Below, piece after piece: positions 42,820 through 52,159 of a DNA stretch of 64,000 nt. The DNA is taken from assembly GCA_900176545.1 (NCBI GenBank), contig FWXP01000006.1, forward strand, positions 98,701 through 162,700, given 5' to 3'. The notes beneath the pieces are model-generated. The model had not been told where the DNA came from. It did no database searches and saw only the letters and a list, made by a program, of their open reading frames with translations. The stretch is from Oscillospiraceae bacterium (GTDB taxonomy: Bacteria > Bacillota > Clostridia > Saccharofermentanales > Saccharofermentanaceae). Positions within the stretch are counted from its first letter, which is position 1. Every line of letters begins with the position of its first letter. The position numbers and the translations under genes are program-made.

Positions 42820-43145
42820 CAGCGCCACCTCCCACGCTCCAGGATACCGTTAAGCAGCTCTGTGATCTTGGCATATTCTGCTTTGACTCCGCTTAGATCG
42901 ATCACATTAACAGTGCCGCTGTTTGCAATCTTGGTGAGCTGATTCAAGTTGTTACCGGCATATTTTTGCTGTCTTAATACTTCGTCGAGTCCCTCGACGA
43001 GAAAGATCTGCTTGTCGAGACAGCATTTCGTGACGTAATCCGTGACCGTCAGATAGGATGACAATGCCTTGTATTTGATCTTCTCGAAGTCATCTTCCGA
43101 CAGTCGGATATGCAGATCTTTCCTTTTGTTCTGGTTATTTTTCAT
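42819..43145 (-). CDS. MobC-like relaxosome accessory protein
   Basis: This is a 108-residue protein with an N-terminal ribbon-helix-helix-like segment (KDLHIRLSEDDFEKIKYKALSSYLTVTDYV). The C-terminal MobC signature is RQQKYAGNNLNQLTKIANSGT. It binds oriT DNA and assists the relaxase. The stop overlaps the relaxase start. The oriT-like region is immediately upstream. Confidence 0.88.
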   Translation of the reverse strand: MKNNQNKRKDLHIRLSEDDFEKIKYKALSSYLTVTDYVTKCCLDKQIFLVEGLDEVLRQQKYAGNNLNQLTKIANSGTVNVIDLSGVKAEYAKITELLNGILERGRWR

Positions 43146-43170
43146 GTATCATCACCCCTTAATTAGTGAA

Positions 43171-43260
43171 GTGGGTTCGGGCAACTGCCCGACATGCGGC
43201 GTCCTTGTGTACATGGACGCGACGCTTGCCTTAAACCCGTTGCATGTTGCTTAGTGTTAT
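43171..43260. other. Probable origin of transfer (oriT)
   Basis: Directly upstream of mobC are two inverted repeats: CGGGCA-AC-TGCCCG (43178-43191) and GCGTCC-N10-GGACGC (43199-43220). A GC-rich unstructured stretch with AAACCCGTTGC follows. Position and paired repeats fit an oriT of MobC/relaxase elements. The nick site cannot be fixed by eye. Confidence 0.5.
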
Positions 43261-43381
43261 TCTTCGGATCCATAACTTAACCTCCGTTCCTGTTCAGGCG
43301 GAGCGGCTTCTTTTCAGTTTTATATAGATCGGCTTCGCCGTGTGTTATCAGCTGAAAGCGGAAAGACGATGTCTTTCCTAA

Positions 43382-43399
43382 ACCGTCACAAGTGACGGT
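43382..43399. repeat. Perfect palindrome downstream of the RepA-like gene
   Basis: ACCGTCACAAGTGACGGT is an 18-nt perfect inverted repeat between the RepA-like gene and oriT. No run of T follows, so it is more likely a protein site than a terminator. Confidence 0.4.
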
Positions 43400-43469
43400 A
43401 CTAGAACAAAAAGGAACAAGGAAGAAGGAAACATTGCAATAGTGGCAGGAGTCGTTTCTCTTAAAAGTA

Positions 43470-44507
43470 TTACTCTGACACAGTTGCATTCATGCATCCT
43501 TCCTTGTTTGAATCGTCCGTTTCTTCAGTTAATTCCCATTCCCAATGGTTACCGTTCTTTATTGTTCGTAATCCAGGTATAAGTTTCTTAGCTTCATTAA
43601 CAGTCCTTGCAGATATACCCATCTCCTTTGCTCTGGCGAAGATCTCATTAGCGGGTATTCTACGTGTGGTTAGTATGTCTTTAATAAGCTCAGCTGCTTG
43701 TCCGACTTTTGTGGTGCTGTTATTATTGGAAGAGGGAAGAGTAGAAAGAATATCATAGGCAGTAACATGCTCATAACCGTCTATGAATTCGAGTCCATTG
43801 TCATCATCCAATTTAAAAGCAATGGTTCTACCTTCTATGGCAAGTGAAGACTTATCATGAACGACGACTCTGACTTCAGGGTCGTCTTTCAATCTGCCGA
43901 CAAGAAGAACGCTCCTGGCATTTGCTCTTATGTCCATGGATCCCATTCCTCTTTGTGCGCTGTTAGAAGTCTGACTCTTATTGAGATGTCCTATTAGAAC
44001 GATGGCACAGTTGTATTTCTCAGCCAGTCTTCCGACTGCTGACAAAACTCCTCTTACTTCAACCGCACTGTTGATATCTACTTTCTCTCCGAGATAAGCC
44101 TGTATCGGATCGAAGATAACAAGTTTTGCTCCGGTTGCAATGATCGCTTGTTCAACTCTCGGATCCAGCATTGTTACCGGCTTTTCGTCTTCGTTGATAT
44201 TAAAGATATGTTCCTCATCTGCTCCGCCTTTCATCAGTCTCGGCTTGATCGTATCTCCGAGTCCGTCTTCAGCCGTCTGATAGATGACATTGATCGGTTC
44301 AGATTCAGGTGCATCGGGAAGAGGTTCGCCCTTGGAACAGGCTGCAGCTATCTTCAAGAGGAAATGAGTCTTTCCTTGTCCCGGATCACCTTGGATGATC
44401 GTGATCTTTCCTAGTGCGATATACGGGTACCACAACCAATTAACTTCCTGAAGATCGACATTCGACATCTTCGTAAGTTTCAGTTCAGGTGCTTTAGTGT
44501 TTGTCAT
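43470..44507 (-). CDS. RepA-like AAA_25 ATPase / hexameric helicase-type protein
   Basis: This 345-residue protein has Walker A GDPGQGKTHFLLKIA (about residues 37-51), Walker B KLVIFDPIQAYLG, and a sensor region VLIGHLNKSQTS. This is the RecA-fold set seen in RepA/RSF1010-type helicases and AAA_25 ATPases of mobile elements. A winged-helix-like C-terminal region follows (EIFARAKEMGISARTVNEAKKL). It probably supports replication of the excised element. The start at 44507 was chosen for the AAGG site; two further in-frame starts lie 6-9 bp upstream. Confidence 0.8.
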   Translation of the reverse strand: MTNTKAPELKLTKMSNVDLQEVNWLWYPYIALGKITIIQGDPGQGKTHFLLKIAAACSKGEPLPDAPESEPINVIYQTAEDGLGDTIKPRLMKGGADEEHIFNINEDEKPVTMLDPRVEQAIIATGAKLVIFDPIQAYLGEKVDINSAVEVRGVLSAVGRLAEKYNCAIVLIGHLNKSQTSNSAQRGMGSMDIRANARSVLLVGRLKDDPEVRVVVHDKSSLAIEGRTIAFKLDDDNGLEFIDGYEHVTAYDILSTLPSSNNNSTTKVGQAAELIKDILTTRRIPANEIFARAKEMGISARTVNEAKKLIPGLRTIKNGNHWEWELTEETDDSNKEGCMNATVSE

Positions 44508-44867
44508 TAGCATCACCTTCTTTCTTGTGAGAACAAATAGTTTTGTTTTTCAGTGTTTTCATTTATCAGTCCTTTCTTTTAAATTTGGTGAGTTAGCTTT
44601 TCTCAGCGTTAACGGTGCATCCCCGTATTTATCGTCCACTCCCGGGGTAGAGGTCTTCCTATTAGGATTTCCTCGGATCTCCTTCTCCCAGATCTTCCGA
44701 TCTTCCACTGTACTCATGGGGTGTGACGGCTCACGATCCTCGTCATCGCTTCAACGCTCGGCCTGTGACTATACAGTGATGCTCTTGTAAGAGAAGAAAT
44801 TGCTATTCGGTTGTCAAAGTTCACGAGGGTCGAGATATCCCTCAGAGGAGAACCTAATGTGACCAAC
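44508..44867 (-). other. Long non-coding leader upstream of the RepA-like gene
   Basis: This 360-nt stretch has no convincing coding frame. It contains several GC-rich segments able to pair locally (for example around 44640-44670 and 44715-44770) and an AGGAGG-like sequence far from any start. It lies between the terminator of the putative RNA gene at 44868-45088 and the RepA-like gene. It may be a structured leader or part of the replication origin. Confidence 0.4.
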
Positions 44868-45088
44868 AAAAAAGACACCAACACCTTGAAACAGTCCTCC
44901 GGGGTAGAGTTATCCCTTACCCGGCGGATTACGCCTGTCTCAAACCTGTTGGTGTCCTACCGATTAACCAGAGTTTATTTATGCGCTTCTGTCTAGCTGC
45001 GCTGCTTTGATTCTCTCCCTAGTTCGTGTGGGTCACGTACATGTTTGTTAGATCATAGATCAAGGTTCACGCGAAACAAATGTTCGCA
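44868..45088 (-). ncRNA. Candidate structured non-coding RNA of the mobile element
   Basis: On the minus strand a promoter at 45124-45095 precedes ~220 nt without a coding frame. It ends in a long closing stem (GACACCAACA pairing with TGTTGGTGTC, 44948-44957 and 44875-44884) followed by six T. Within that stem are further hairpins: GGGTAAGGGATAACTCTACCCC and GGCGTAATCCGCC. Promoter, compact structure and intrinsic terminator together suggest a discrete RNA. It could instead be an attenuator for the RepA-like gene. Confidence 0.5.
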
Positions 45089-45094
45089 TTAAGT

Positions 45095-45124
45095 GTTATA
45101 TCATGCTGATGTCCAAACGGTCAA
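45095..45124 (-). promoter_or_regulatory. Promoter of the candidate RNA / RepA-like gene
   Basis: On the minus strand TTGACC (45124-45119) and TATAAC (45100-45095) are 18 bp apart. Just to the right, two direct copies of TGTGCA(A/C)AAATAG at 45143-45155 and 45169-45181 lie 26 bp apart and may be regulator sites. Confidence 0.5.
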
Positions 45125-45227
45125 GAACTTATGTTTGTTTCTTGTGCACAAATAGTCCATTTAAAGTCTGTGCAAAAATAGAGGGGAACAAGGTTATTAA
45201 ACCTTAATCACCTAGAAAAACACAATC

Positions 45228-45662
45228 TTATCCTTCGATATATGGACAGTCTAGTGATCGTTCAAACTCTTTAATATCGGAGCCGAGTTCGCACGGTATT
45301 CCGAGTTTAGATATACTCCTATATCTTTGAATGCATTCTCTCAACTTCGAAGTCACCTCGATGTGATTACCAGAGTTTTTCTTGAACTCTTTATGCAAAT
45401 CTATAATATTCATATTGAGAATACGAGCAACGTCTACCATCTTCTGATTATCAGCTGGTTTGCTGATTATTATTGATGCGGGTCTATCGCTCCAACAGGC
45501 AGGGAAGAAGCTAGCACCGGCTACACCTTCTCCACAGTTAGTGCATTTCCAAACTGCCGTTAGTCCAATAACCTGACCAACATATGTCTCTTTGCCACAG
45601 CGTGGACAAGTCGTAGTATGAGGTTGGCGCATGTAATAGCATTCGTCACATGTATAATCCAT
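45228..45662 (-). CDS. Zinc-ribbon protein, unknown function
   Basis: This 144-residue protein has three CxxC pairs in its first 50 residues (CDEC, CPRC, CTNC) plus a further Cys, consistent with two zinc ribbons. The C-terminal half is helical and unassigned. It is the last gene of the minus-strand defence operon region but is separated from the preceding gene by 124 bp. It may therefore be independent. Confidence 0.55.
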   Translation of the reverse strand: MDYTCDECYYMRQPHTTTCPRCGKETYVGQVIGLTAVWKCTNCGEGVAGASFFPACWSDRPASIIISKPADNQKMVDVARILNMNIIDLHKEFKKNSGNHIEVTSKLRECIQRYRSISKLGIPCELGSDIKEFERSLDCPYIEG

Positions 45663-45786
45663 GTTTAACAGCTCCTTTTCCCGTGCTCTTTCAAAAATAT
45701 AGTGGGTAGAGAAATATCATTACTTATAACTTTGTTGTATGGCTTTCAATGAAGATTTGATCTCCAATCTGTTAACGGTCTTTCTC

Positions 45787-47013
45787 CTAAATAATTCCAT
45801 TTTGAGAAAGCAATTCTTTTATACGATCATATTTTTTCATCCTATATGATATTTCAATAAGTTTTATATTTTGTTCCAATGCATACTGACGTTTTCTCTC
45901 GTCATTCTTTAATTGATTATTGTATGCTCTCTCTCCGCCAAACTCTGCTACGGGCTTGTAGTGCTGTTCACCTTGACATTCAATAAGACATTTTATTGTT
46001 CCGTCAATGTTGTATACAGCAAAATCGTATTGTAAAAGCTTCGTCTCTGAGACACCTAAAAGTCCAGGGAATGTTACTTCGACTCTGTAGGGTATTTCAG
46101 AATCAAATAGCAACTTATTGACCATCCACTGAAACGAGGATAATTTGTGACAGTCGCATTTAGCACCACTCCAATATCCGTTATAAGCGGTATATCCATA
46201 CTCTGTAGGAGGTTCTATGTGAAAATCTGAACATTTGATATTCTGTTCTTTTCCGCACAAATAGCACCTGCAACGATATAATTTGTATACAGTAAACGTT
46301 CCTGAACCTTTTCGTCTCCTATCACCATAAGAGGTTAGTTTTTCGTAATGATCATCTACACATTCGATAATTTCCAGAGATTCAAAGGTTCTTCCGGAAA
46401 AATCAACATCATAATTCTTTGCCAATACTCTTTTATACGCGGCTGTTTTCTTGTTTTCTGCTTGAACAGCTAAGCCGCATAATTGGCTTAGTTGTTCCTG
46501 TCTTTCTGCTTCGGATAACGGCCATCCATAACGTAAATCTCTAAACCCACCAGTGCAATATTTGTGTCGAGACTTAAGGAAGCTTGATTGATTCATATAG
46601 AATCTCTTTCCACATTTGCACTGGCACTTATACATTTTAGAGAAATAGTCATCTTTCCCCCAATATTTTCGAATTGTATTATTGTGTTCTTCTTCTATTT
46701 TTACGATATCAGGACCGTTATTCTCTATTATGGTTAAGCAGCCGTATTTTGTACCAACGGGCAGAATCGAACGTTCGGGATAGCAGTAAGGGCAATCAAG
46801 GCCAAATAGAGTTCTTCCAACTATTTCGCATTGCCATTCGTGGCCTTTCTCACATCTCCAGTCAATGACATCTGAAGAATTGTATTCTTTCCTGTCAGGA
46901 ATCGCTCCTCGTGCATAGTGCTGAGATATTTTCTCAATATTTAACTCTGACAACAATTTAGTCTGTTGCTTCTCCGTACACCACATCAAGAGGCTTTTTG
47001 TTTTCTTTGCCAT
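45787..47013 (-). CDS. Zinc-ribbon protein with C-terminal PD-(D/E)XK-like nuclease domain
   Basis: This is a 408-residue protein. An N-terminal WRCEKGHEWQCEIVGRTLFGLDCPYC segment matches the treble-clef zinc ribbon found fused to Vsr-like nucleases. Two further Cys clusters follow (CQCKCGKRF and CRCYLCGKEQ). The C-terminal ~100 residues contain YDFAVYN, then CLIECQGEQHY and a Lys/Arg helix, a plausible D...E-x-Q core of the restriction-like fold. It lies 23 bp after the HNH-like gene in the defence operon. A role in cutting foreign DNA is inferred. Confidence 0.6.
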   Translation of the reverse strand: MAKKTKSLLMWCTEKQQTKLLSELNIEKISQHYARGAIPDRKEYNSSDVIDWRCEKGHEWQCEIVGRTLFGLDCPYCYPERSILPVGTKYGCLTIIENNGPDIVKIEEEHNNTIRKYWGKDDYFSKMYKCQCKCGKRFYMNQSSFLKSRHKYCTGGFRDLRYGWPLSEAERQEQLSQLCGLAVQAENKKTAAYKRVLAKNYDVDFSGRTFESLEIIECVDDHYEKLTSYGDRRRKGSGTFTVYKLYRCRCYLCGKEQNIKCSDFHIEPPTEYGYTAYNGYWSGAKCDCHKLSSFQWMVNKLLFDSEIPYRVEVTFPGLLGVSETKLLQYDFAVYNIDGTIKCLIECQGEQHYKPVAEFGGERAYNNQLKNDERKRQYALEQNIKLIEISYRMKKYDRIKELLSQNGII

Positions 47014-47036
47014 ATAAATACCTCTATTATCAAGAA

Positions 47037-47966
47037 CTAAATTAATACAATAGGTGATAGTTCCTTAAGTGCATCACTGACAAATCTCTCGTCTGCAACA
47101 CTATATGCAGCACAATAATCATTCAAAAGACCTTCTATATCATACGTTGATATGATTCTATTGTAATCATTAATGAATCGCTTATACTTTTTCTGTGCAT
47201 ATTTAATGAAACTTACTTGAAACTCACACGGCAAATCACCTTTTGTTTCATGACCAGTAAACGGATCAATAATCTTAGGCGTATAACAAACATTCCACGG
47301 AGCCTCAAAAAGGAACAGATTCTTAGTCTGTCCCCATATATGAGAAACCTGGTAATTGTATATATCTTTATTTCTTACCAATCCTGTCATTCGCCTAAGA
47401 TTTGAAGTAGGTTTATTATTGTTTGTCGGATCCTTTAGTATGTGTTCATTTTCGAATACAAATTTATAAAAATCTATATAAAGCCTTGTACCATGAGCAT
47501 CTCTTCCATATCCTCTTATATAAACTGCTTCATTATTGAATATGCGATGCTTGAGATCATTCCATTCGCGCTCAACAGTATCCAAAGGCGGGAAAATGCA
47601 CGCATTCATTCCCCAATCGAACAGTTCTTTAGGCTTAATATCAAAGTGTTGCAAAAAATCATAATATGAATCTCGATAGTCCTTCAAAAAACGAATGTAC
47701 CAGTTAAGCCCTGCCAAGCCAGCGGTTCCACCGACTGATAATCTCGTAAAAACAGATGATTCTCGTAATGCTTTAGTCGCGACAGGATCCTCTAATAAAT
47801 CAGGATCAGTAATCTCATATATCGATCCATAGCCAATAACAGGAGCTTCAGAAAAACCTTTCTCTAAATCGGCTATATATCTGGGAGCACTCTTGACCTT
47901 ATTCTTTATATACTTATCGAATTCTGTGCGCCTTTCCGCTACAGTCATTTTCGTAACACTTTTCAA
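47037..47966 (-). CDS. HNH-like putative nuclease in the DUF262 operon
   Basis: This 309-residue protein is mostly helical, with a central motif VSHIWGQTKNLFLFEAPWN followed by an IDPFTGHE segment. That resembles a degenerate beta-beta-alpha metal (HNH) site with a leading His, a middle Asn and a later His. I recall similar proteins only as annotated HNH endonucleases. It sits 33 bp after the large DUF262 gene, same strand, and is probably the third member of that module. Confidence 0.45.
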   Translation of the reverse strand: MKSVTKMTVAERRTEFDKYIKNKVKSAPRYIADLEKGFSEAPVIGYGSIYEITDPDLLEDPVATKALRESSVFTRLSVGGTAGLAGLNWYIRFLKDYRDSYYDFLQHFDIKPKELFDWGMNACIFPPLDTVEREWNDLKHRIFNNEAVYIRGYGRDAHGTRLYIDFYKFVFENEHILKDPTNNNKPTSNLRRMTGLVRNKDIYNYQVSHIWGQTKNLFLFEAPWNVCYTPKIIDPFTGHETKGDLPCEFQVSFIKYAQKKYKRFINDYNRIISTYDIEGLLNDYCAAYSVADERFVSDALKELSPIVLI

Positions 47967-47999
47967 ATCACGCCTCCAAAGGATACCTCTTTAGAATCA

Positions 48000-50330
48000 C
48001 TACAACGATAAAATATAATCCACAATGCCATCCTTGCTTATTTCTACTTCAGAATCATCCTTATCTTTTATAACAAAGTGGGGATTGCTGTCGTTAATAT
48101 AACCGACTTTTTGGGATTTATATTCCAAAAATCTAATTGGGAAAGAGGAACCTCTTGATATATCACCCGTAGTTTGAACTATCCTCTTTAGTGCTTTAGG
48201 TGAAACACCTTTGTTAATCAAATCAATATACAATATAAGAGTATTGAGTTCCATGCTATATGATCGCACTGTAGTTCCACTCAAAACAAGAATCTCAGTA
48301 TTATTCTTTCCGAGATGAACACAGTTATACGATTTTATATCATCGGCGATATTGACATCAAACAAATCGTATTGAATGAAAGCTTTTTTCCATTCATTCT
48401 CACCGGAAAGCGAGGATAGGTCTATAGAATCAACTATTTCACGTAGTTGTTTATCAATTGAATCGTTATTATTTATGCATCGCAAAAGATTAACGAAAAT
48501 TGTTTGTTTCTTATCCTTTTCACTACCAGCTTCTGATTTATTAGACAGTAATTCTCTATAGTCTGTTCTGCAAAATCCCCATGTAGTCTTTGAATTGGAT
48601 TGTTTAAGCAAATGTGCTGTTTTCTTTGTAGTAGGATCATTTAGGCATAGTAAGGCTTTTTCCAATAGTTTAGTGTCACAACGAACTTTTTTCTTAGCTG
48701 CCAATAACAGTTTCGATTTGGAAAAACCTTCACAAAACGAATCGAGCTTATACTCATCATTTGCCAATGAATAATCCAGAAGAAACTGTATTTGTCCATC
48801 TTCGTAGTAGTTTTCAGCTTCTATAATAGAATTAAACCACCCTGTATTTTTATTCATAAGACGAGCTTTTATCATTTCTTCTGTAACCTGATAACGTATA
48901 CCCGTATCCCAAGTTTTAAGGTAAACGTCATTGTATCCCGATATCATATCGAGCACAGAACTAGGAGAATCACACTTAAGCTCATTAATCATCGATCTGA
49001 TTACATAGGTTGTCTGACAGTAGTATTCTGTATGGCTAGCAACCAGCGTGTTGTTTACAATATTGTATAAGAATCTTTTCCATATATTATAGGCTGACCG
49101 CTTTTCTTTGGTATCAGGATATCCAAAGCGATATAAATATTCAAATAACGCATACCTTATCCACTCGTTTCTGACATTAGGCTTCGAATAATCAACAAAA
49201 AACAACTCATTGTCACTTGCATGCTGCGAAGAAAGCCTGCTATCATCAGCGCTTCTGATTTCGTCATCATGATTGCAGAATAAATCAAACACACTTACTG
49301 TCTTCTTTATTGCTCTGGCTAATACATTAAGAGAATCTTCACAATTATCATATTCATCGTTTTCGAAACGACCTTCTTCGATGAAACGGAACAACATACT
49401 ACCATTCATCGTTGCGAATTTTTTAAAGTCTTCGCGATATATCTCTTGGCGAACACCTTTTTCACAAGCGTATGAAAAGAACTCATCCCTGAGAATAGTT
49501 TTTAGAAAACTAAACATTGAATCGTCATAACGCGTCTGGCAAAACGAATAGAATATTTCTGCGAATTGGTTGTTAAATTTGCTTATGAATTCTATTCTTT
49601 CAGTGTCAGAAGGTTCATCAAGTATAAGATTTATAATATGTGAGCTCTGAAGTTTAGCTTTAAAGATCTCAAAATTAGAAAGAACCTTTCCTCTTGCATT
49701 CATCTTAATATACAAGTCGTTAGTATCTTCAAAATCATCCAATTTAAGCCACAGAAATGATATTGGGCAGTCTTCAGATATTAGTTTTTCTTTTATAGAG
49801 TCAAAATCAGATTTCTTGAAAATCATATGCATATCATCTATTACTTGTAGCATAGAACGAACCGTAGGATCTGACGAAAAACTCCCAGCGAACCAAGAAC
49901 AATCCTTTATCACTTTCGATATTATTTCACATGAATAATCAAGTTCAGTACCATTCTCCACAAGGTTTGCGCAAAAGCGCTTCGAGGTATCTCTGGTGCA
50001 GTAAGAAAAGCGATCACCTAATTTAGTTAATCCATCTTCAAAACCACATCTTGAGAATATATACCAGTGAAGTAAATACAGAGTTGTTAGTCTTTGTTGT
50101 CCGTCTATAGGAGTGAATATATTGCCATCCCTTGAACCATAAATAAAGTTCAAGGTTAACATCCGATTCTCAGTTAAGGCATCAAATATCTCTCCTAATA
50201 AAGACTTCCTTATTTGTTCGATTTCCGGTTCTTGTCTGCCCTGCGCATAATCTCTTTGTAAATCAGGGATTGTAATACTGTAGTATAAAATCAACTTCCA
50301 AAATGTTCTGATATTTTCTTCTTTTGACAT
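48000..50330 (-). CDS. Large DUF262-domain protein (GmrS-like)
   Basis: This 776-residue protein has an N-terminal DUF262 domain. Its features are PDLQRDYAQGRQ (about 22-33) and the NTP-binding or ParB-like motif IDGQQRLTTLYLLHWY (75-90). The long C-terminal part is helical, and I see no DUF1524 His-x-x-x-x-N nuclease motif in it. GmrSD-type systems use DUF262 for nucleotide-dependent sensing and DUF1524 for cutting modified phage DNA. It begins 2 bp after the stop of the DUF262-DUF1524 gene, behind GGAGG, so both are co-translated. Confidence 0.8.
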   Translation of the reverse strand: MSKEENIRTFWKLILYYSITIPDLQRDYAQGRQEPEIEQIRKSLLGEIFDALTENRMLTLNFIYGSRDGNIFTPIDGQQRLTTLYLLHWYIFSRCGFEDGLTKLGDRFSYCTRDTSKRFCANLVENGTELDYSCEIISKVIKDCSWFAGSFSSDPTVRSMLQVIDDMHMIFKKSDFDSIKEKLISEDCPISFLWLKLDDFEDTNDLYIKMNARGKVLSNFEIFKAKLQSSHIINLILDEPSDTERIEFISKFNNQFAEIFYSFCQTRYDDSMFSFLKTILRDEFFSYACEKGVRQEIYREDFKKFATMNGSMLFRFIEEGRFENDEYDNCEDSLNVLARAIKKTVSVFDLFCNHDDEIRSADDSRLSSQHASDNELFFVDYSKPNVRNEWIRYALFEYLYRFGYPDTKEKRSAYNIWKRFLYNIVNNTLVASHTEYYCQTTYVIRSMINELKCDSPSSVLDMISGYNDVYLKTWDTGIRYQVTEEMIKARLMNKNTGWFNSIIEAENYYEDGQIQFLLDYSLANDEYKLDSFCEGFSKSKLLLAAKKKVRCDTKLLEKALLCLNDPTTKKTAHLLKQSNSKTTWGFCRTDYRELLSNKSEAGSEKDKKQTIFVNLLRCINNNDSIDKQLREIVDSIDLSSLSGENEWKKAFIQYDLFDVNIADDIKSYNCVHLGKNNTEILVLSGTTVRSYSMELNTLILYIDLINKGVSPKALKRIVQTTGDISRGSSFPIRFLEYKSQKVGYINDSNPHFVIKDKDDSEVEISKDGIVDYILSL

Positions 50331-50332
50331 AA

Positions 50333-52147
50333 TCAGCCTCCCAGAACGATAAATAACTTTTCTACCATATCATCAACATATTCAGCCATATCATTTGGCC
50401 CCCAAACTTTTAAGTCAACCGCTTTCTCATATCCCTTTAAGAACACCCATTTAGTTCCTATTGGGATGTATTTCTTCTTAGTGAGATGGTTATCCTTCGA
50501 GACAATGCACTTTTGGCTATTAGCCCTTTCCTCATCAATAATAACTACTCTTTTATCGGAGAAGCACGCATTTTTGTAAGAGCTGTTTGTAGACTTATCC
50601 AGCAAAACAAGATTACCAATTGAATCTTTATCACCAAGATCAAACTCTTGTTCAATCAAGTCAACTATTTCATCAAAATCGCCCTCTTGAGTATCAATAT
50701 ACAACTCAATTGCTTCGAGTAATGAAGTAGAAGAAGTGGGAATAATCTTACGATAACTTGATAACCAAGCCAACTTCTCTTCCGGTGATGCATCTTTAGG
50801 GGTCTGAGGATTAATATGTTCTATATCCCAGATGTCAGCTTTATACAAATCAAATGGAAATCTTTCATATTCATTGTCTGCAATTACAAGAAGTGAAATA
50901 TTGTACAGCAAAAGAATTTTCTTTATTTTATCCTTGTTCTTGCTGTCGTAATTCAATTCTTCCAGAGTTCTTCTCATTAGTTCTTTATCCCAAACTTTAA
51001 ATGGAGACTCGCTTGTTTTGGGAGAAATATATATATCATGCAACTGCTTAGTAATATACGTTTTAAAAGCAGTTTTTGATGTATTGGTATATTCTTGAAC
51101 TAACTGATTTATAACTTCTGAAGGTTTGGTCTTCGAAACGATTAATAGTAATCCAATCATGTGATAGAAGAAGTAATCATCATACCAATCCTGAAGTATG
51201 TCATATGTACGCTGTACTTCATTCCAAATGCTATCTGCCTCAGATTCTGAATTCAAATGATTAGCTACTGCCCTATAAATTCTATACCTACCTTCTTGAT
51301 CATCAACATCAGCAGAAGTGAACCATTTGTTACGAACACATATGATTTCAAATAAATAGTCAATTCTTGTTGCCATGCCATTCGACCTGGACACAAAATT
51401 CCATAGAGAATCATTATTCAGTTTCTTCTCTATTTCTTCCCATTGTAATGCCCTGTTTTCCTTTTCATTATCAGAACTCTTTGTAAGCAGCACTGCTTTT
51501 ATTAACTCGGAATTAGTCAGGTCGATTTTGTTTGCGTTTACATTGGTAAACGTTTGGATTGGATCCTCCTCATCATCCAAAACATACCAAATTACCACTA
51601 CTCGCTTTATCGCTTCCATTATTCTATTAAGTACACCGCTTGAATAGAACTCTTCAATTTCAAAATCCATCACGTTTTCTATGCTTTCGATTAAGTATTT
51701 CGAGTCAATGCTTCGACTTTTTTCTTCGCGTAATCTATCGATCAAATCCCAGTATTCAACTTTATCAACTAAATCAGAAATAATAGTAAACAGTTGTGTA
51801 AAAGTGTCTTTTTCTTCATATACCAAATCAAACTTTTCATAAACAAGATTGCGTTTCTGGCGTTTGTTTCCAGAATAGTATAAAGTAAGAATAATCCATA
51901 AGGCTGTCAAACGCTGTTGTCCGTCTACCAGTTCCCAACACGAATCTGAATCTGAATCTTTGCGTTCCTTTACGATAATAGGTTGAAGACAATACTTACT
52001 TTCTGTTTTTCGCCCGGCAAAATAAAAAAGATCTTCTAAAAGCTCCTCCACCTGAGTTTTATCCCATCTATACCCACGCTGATATGCGGGTACATAAAAC
52101 TTTTTGTTGTACAACTGATCAACAGTTCGAAAGTCGACACTTGCCAT
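50333..52147 (-). CDS. DUF262-DUF1524 (GmrSD-like) restriction protein
   Basis: This is a 604-residue protein. The N-terminal DUF262 domain has VPAYQRGYRWDKTQ (about 19-32) and VDGQQRLTALW (74-84). The C-terminal DUF1524 HNH nuclease has DIEHINPQ with Glu443-His444 and the later SIGNLVLLDKSTNSSYKN motif. Together these match single-chain GmrSD enzymes, type IV restriction factors that cut modified DNA. The start at 52147 is chosen for GGAGG 5 bp upstream, 12 bp after the HpaII nuclease stop. Confidence 0.88.
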   Translation of the reverse strand: MASVDFRTVDQLYNKKFYVPAYQRGYRWDKTQVEELLEDLFYFAGRKTESKYCLQPIIVKERKDSDSDSCWELVDGQQRLTALWIILTLYYSGNKRQKRNLVYEKFDLVYEEKDTFTQLFTIISDLVDKVEYWDLIDRLREEKSRSIDSKYLIESIENVMDFEIEEFYSSGVLNRIMEAIKRVVVIWYVLDDEEDPIQTFTNVNANKIDLTNSELIKAVLLTKSSDNEKENRALQWEEIEKKLNNDSLWNFVSRSNGMATRIDYLFEIICVRNKWFTSADVDDQEGRYRIYRAVANHLNSESEADSIWNEVQRTYDILQDWYDDYFFYHMIGLLLIVSKTKPSEVINQLVQEYTNTSKTAFKTYITKQLHDIYISPKTSESPFKVWDKELMRRTLEELNYDSKNKDKIKKILLLYNISLLVIADNEYERFPFDLYKADIWDIEHINPQTPKDASPEEKLAWLSSYRKIIPTSSTSLLEAIELYIDTQEGDFDEIVDLIEQEFDLGDKDSIGNLVLLDKSTNSSYKNACFSDKRVVIIDEERANSQKCIVSKDNHLTKKKYIPIGTKWVFLKGYEKAVDLKVWGPNDMAEYVDDMVEKLFIVLGG

Positions 52148-52159
52148 ATTAACCTCCAA

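Noticed and set aside
43277..43489. A 70-codon minus-strand frame overlapping the end of the RepA-like gene
   Set aside because: It has no ribosome site, and its composition is that of non-coding DNA around a palindrome.
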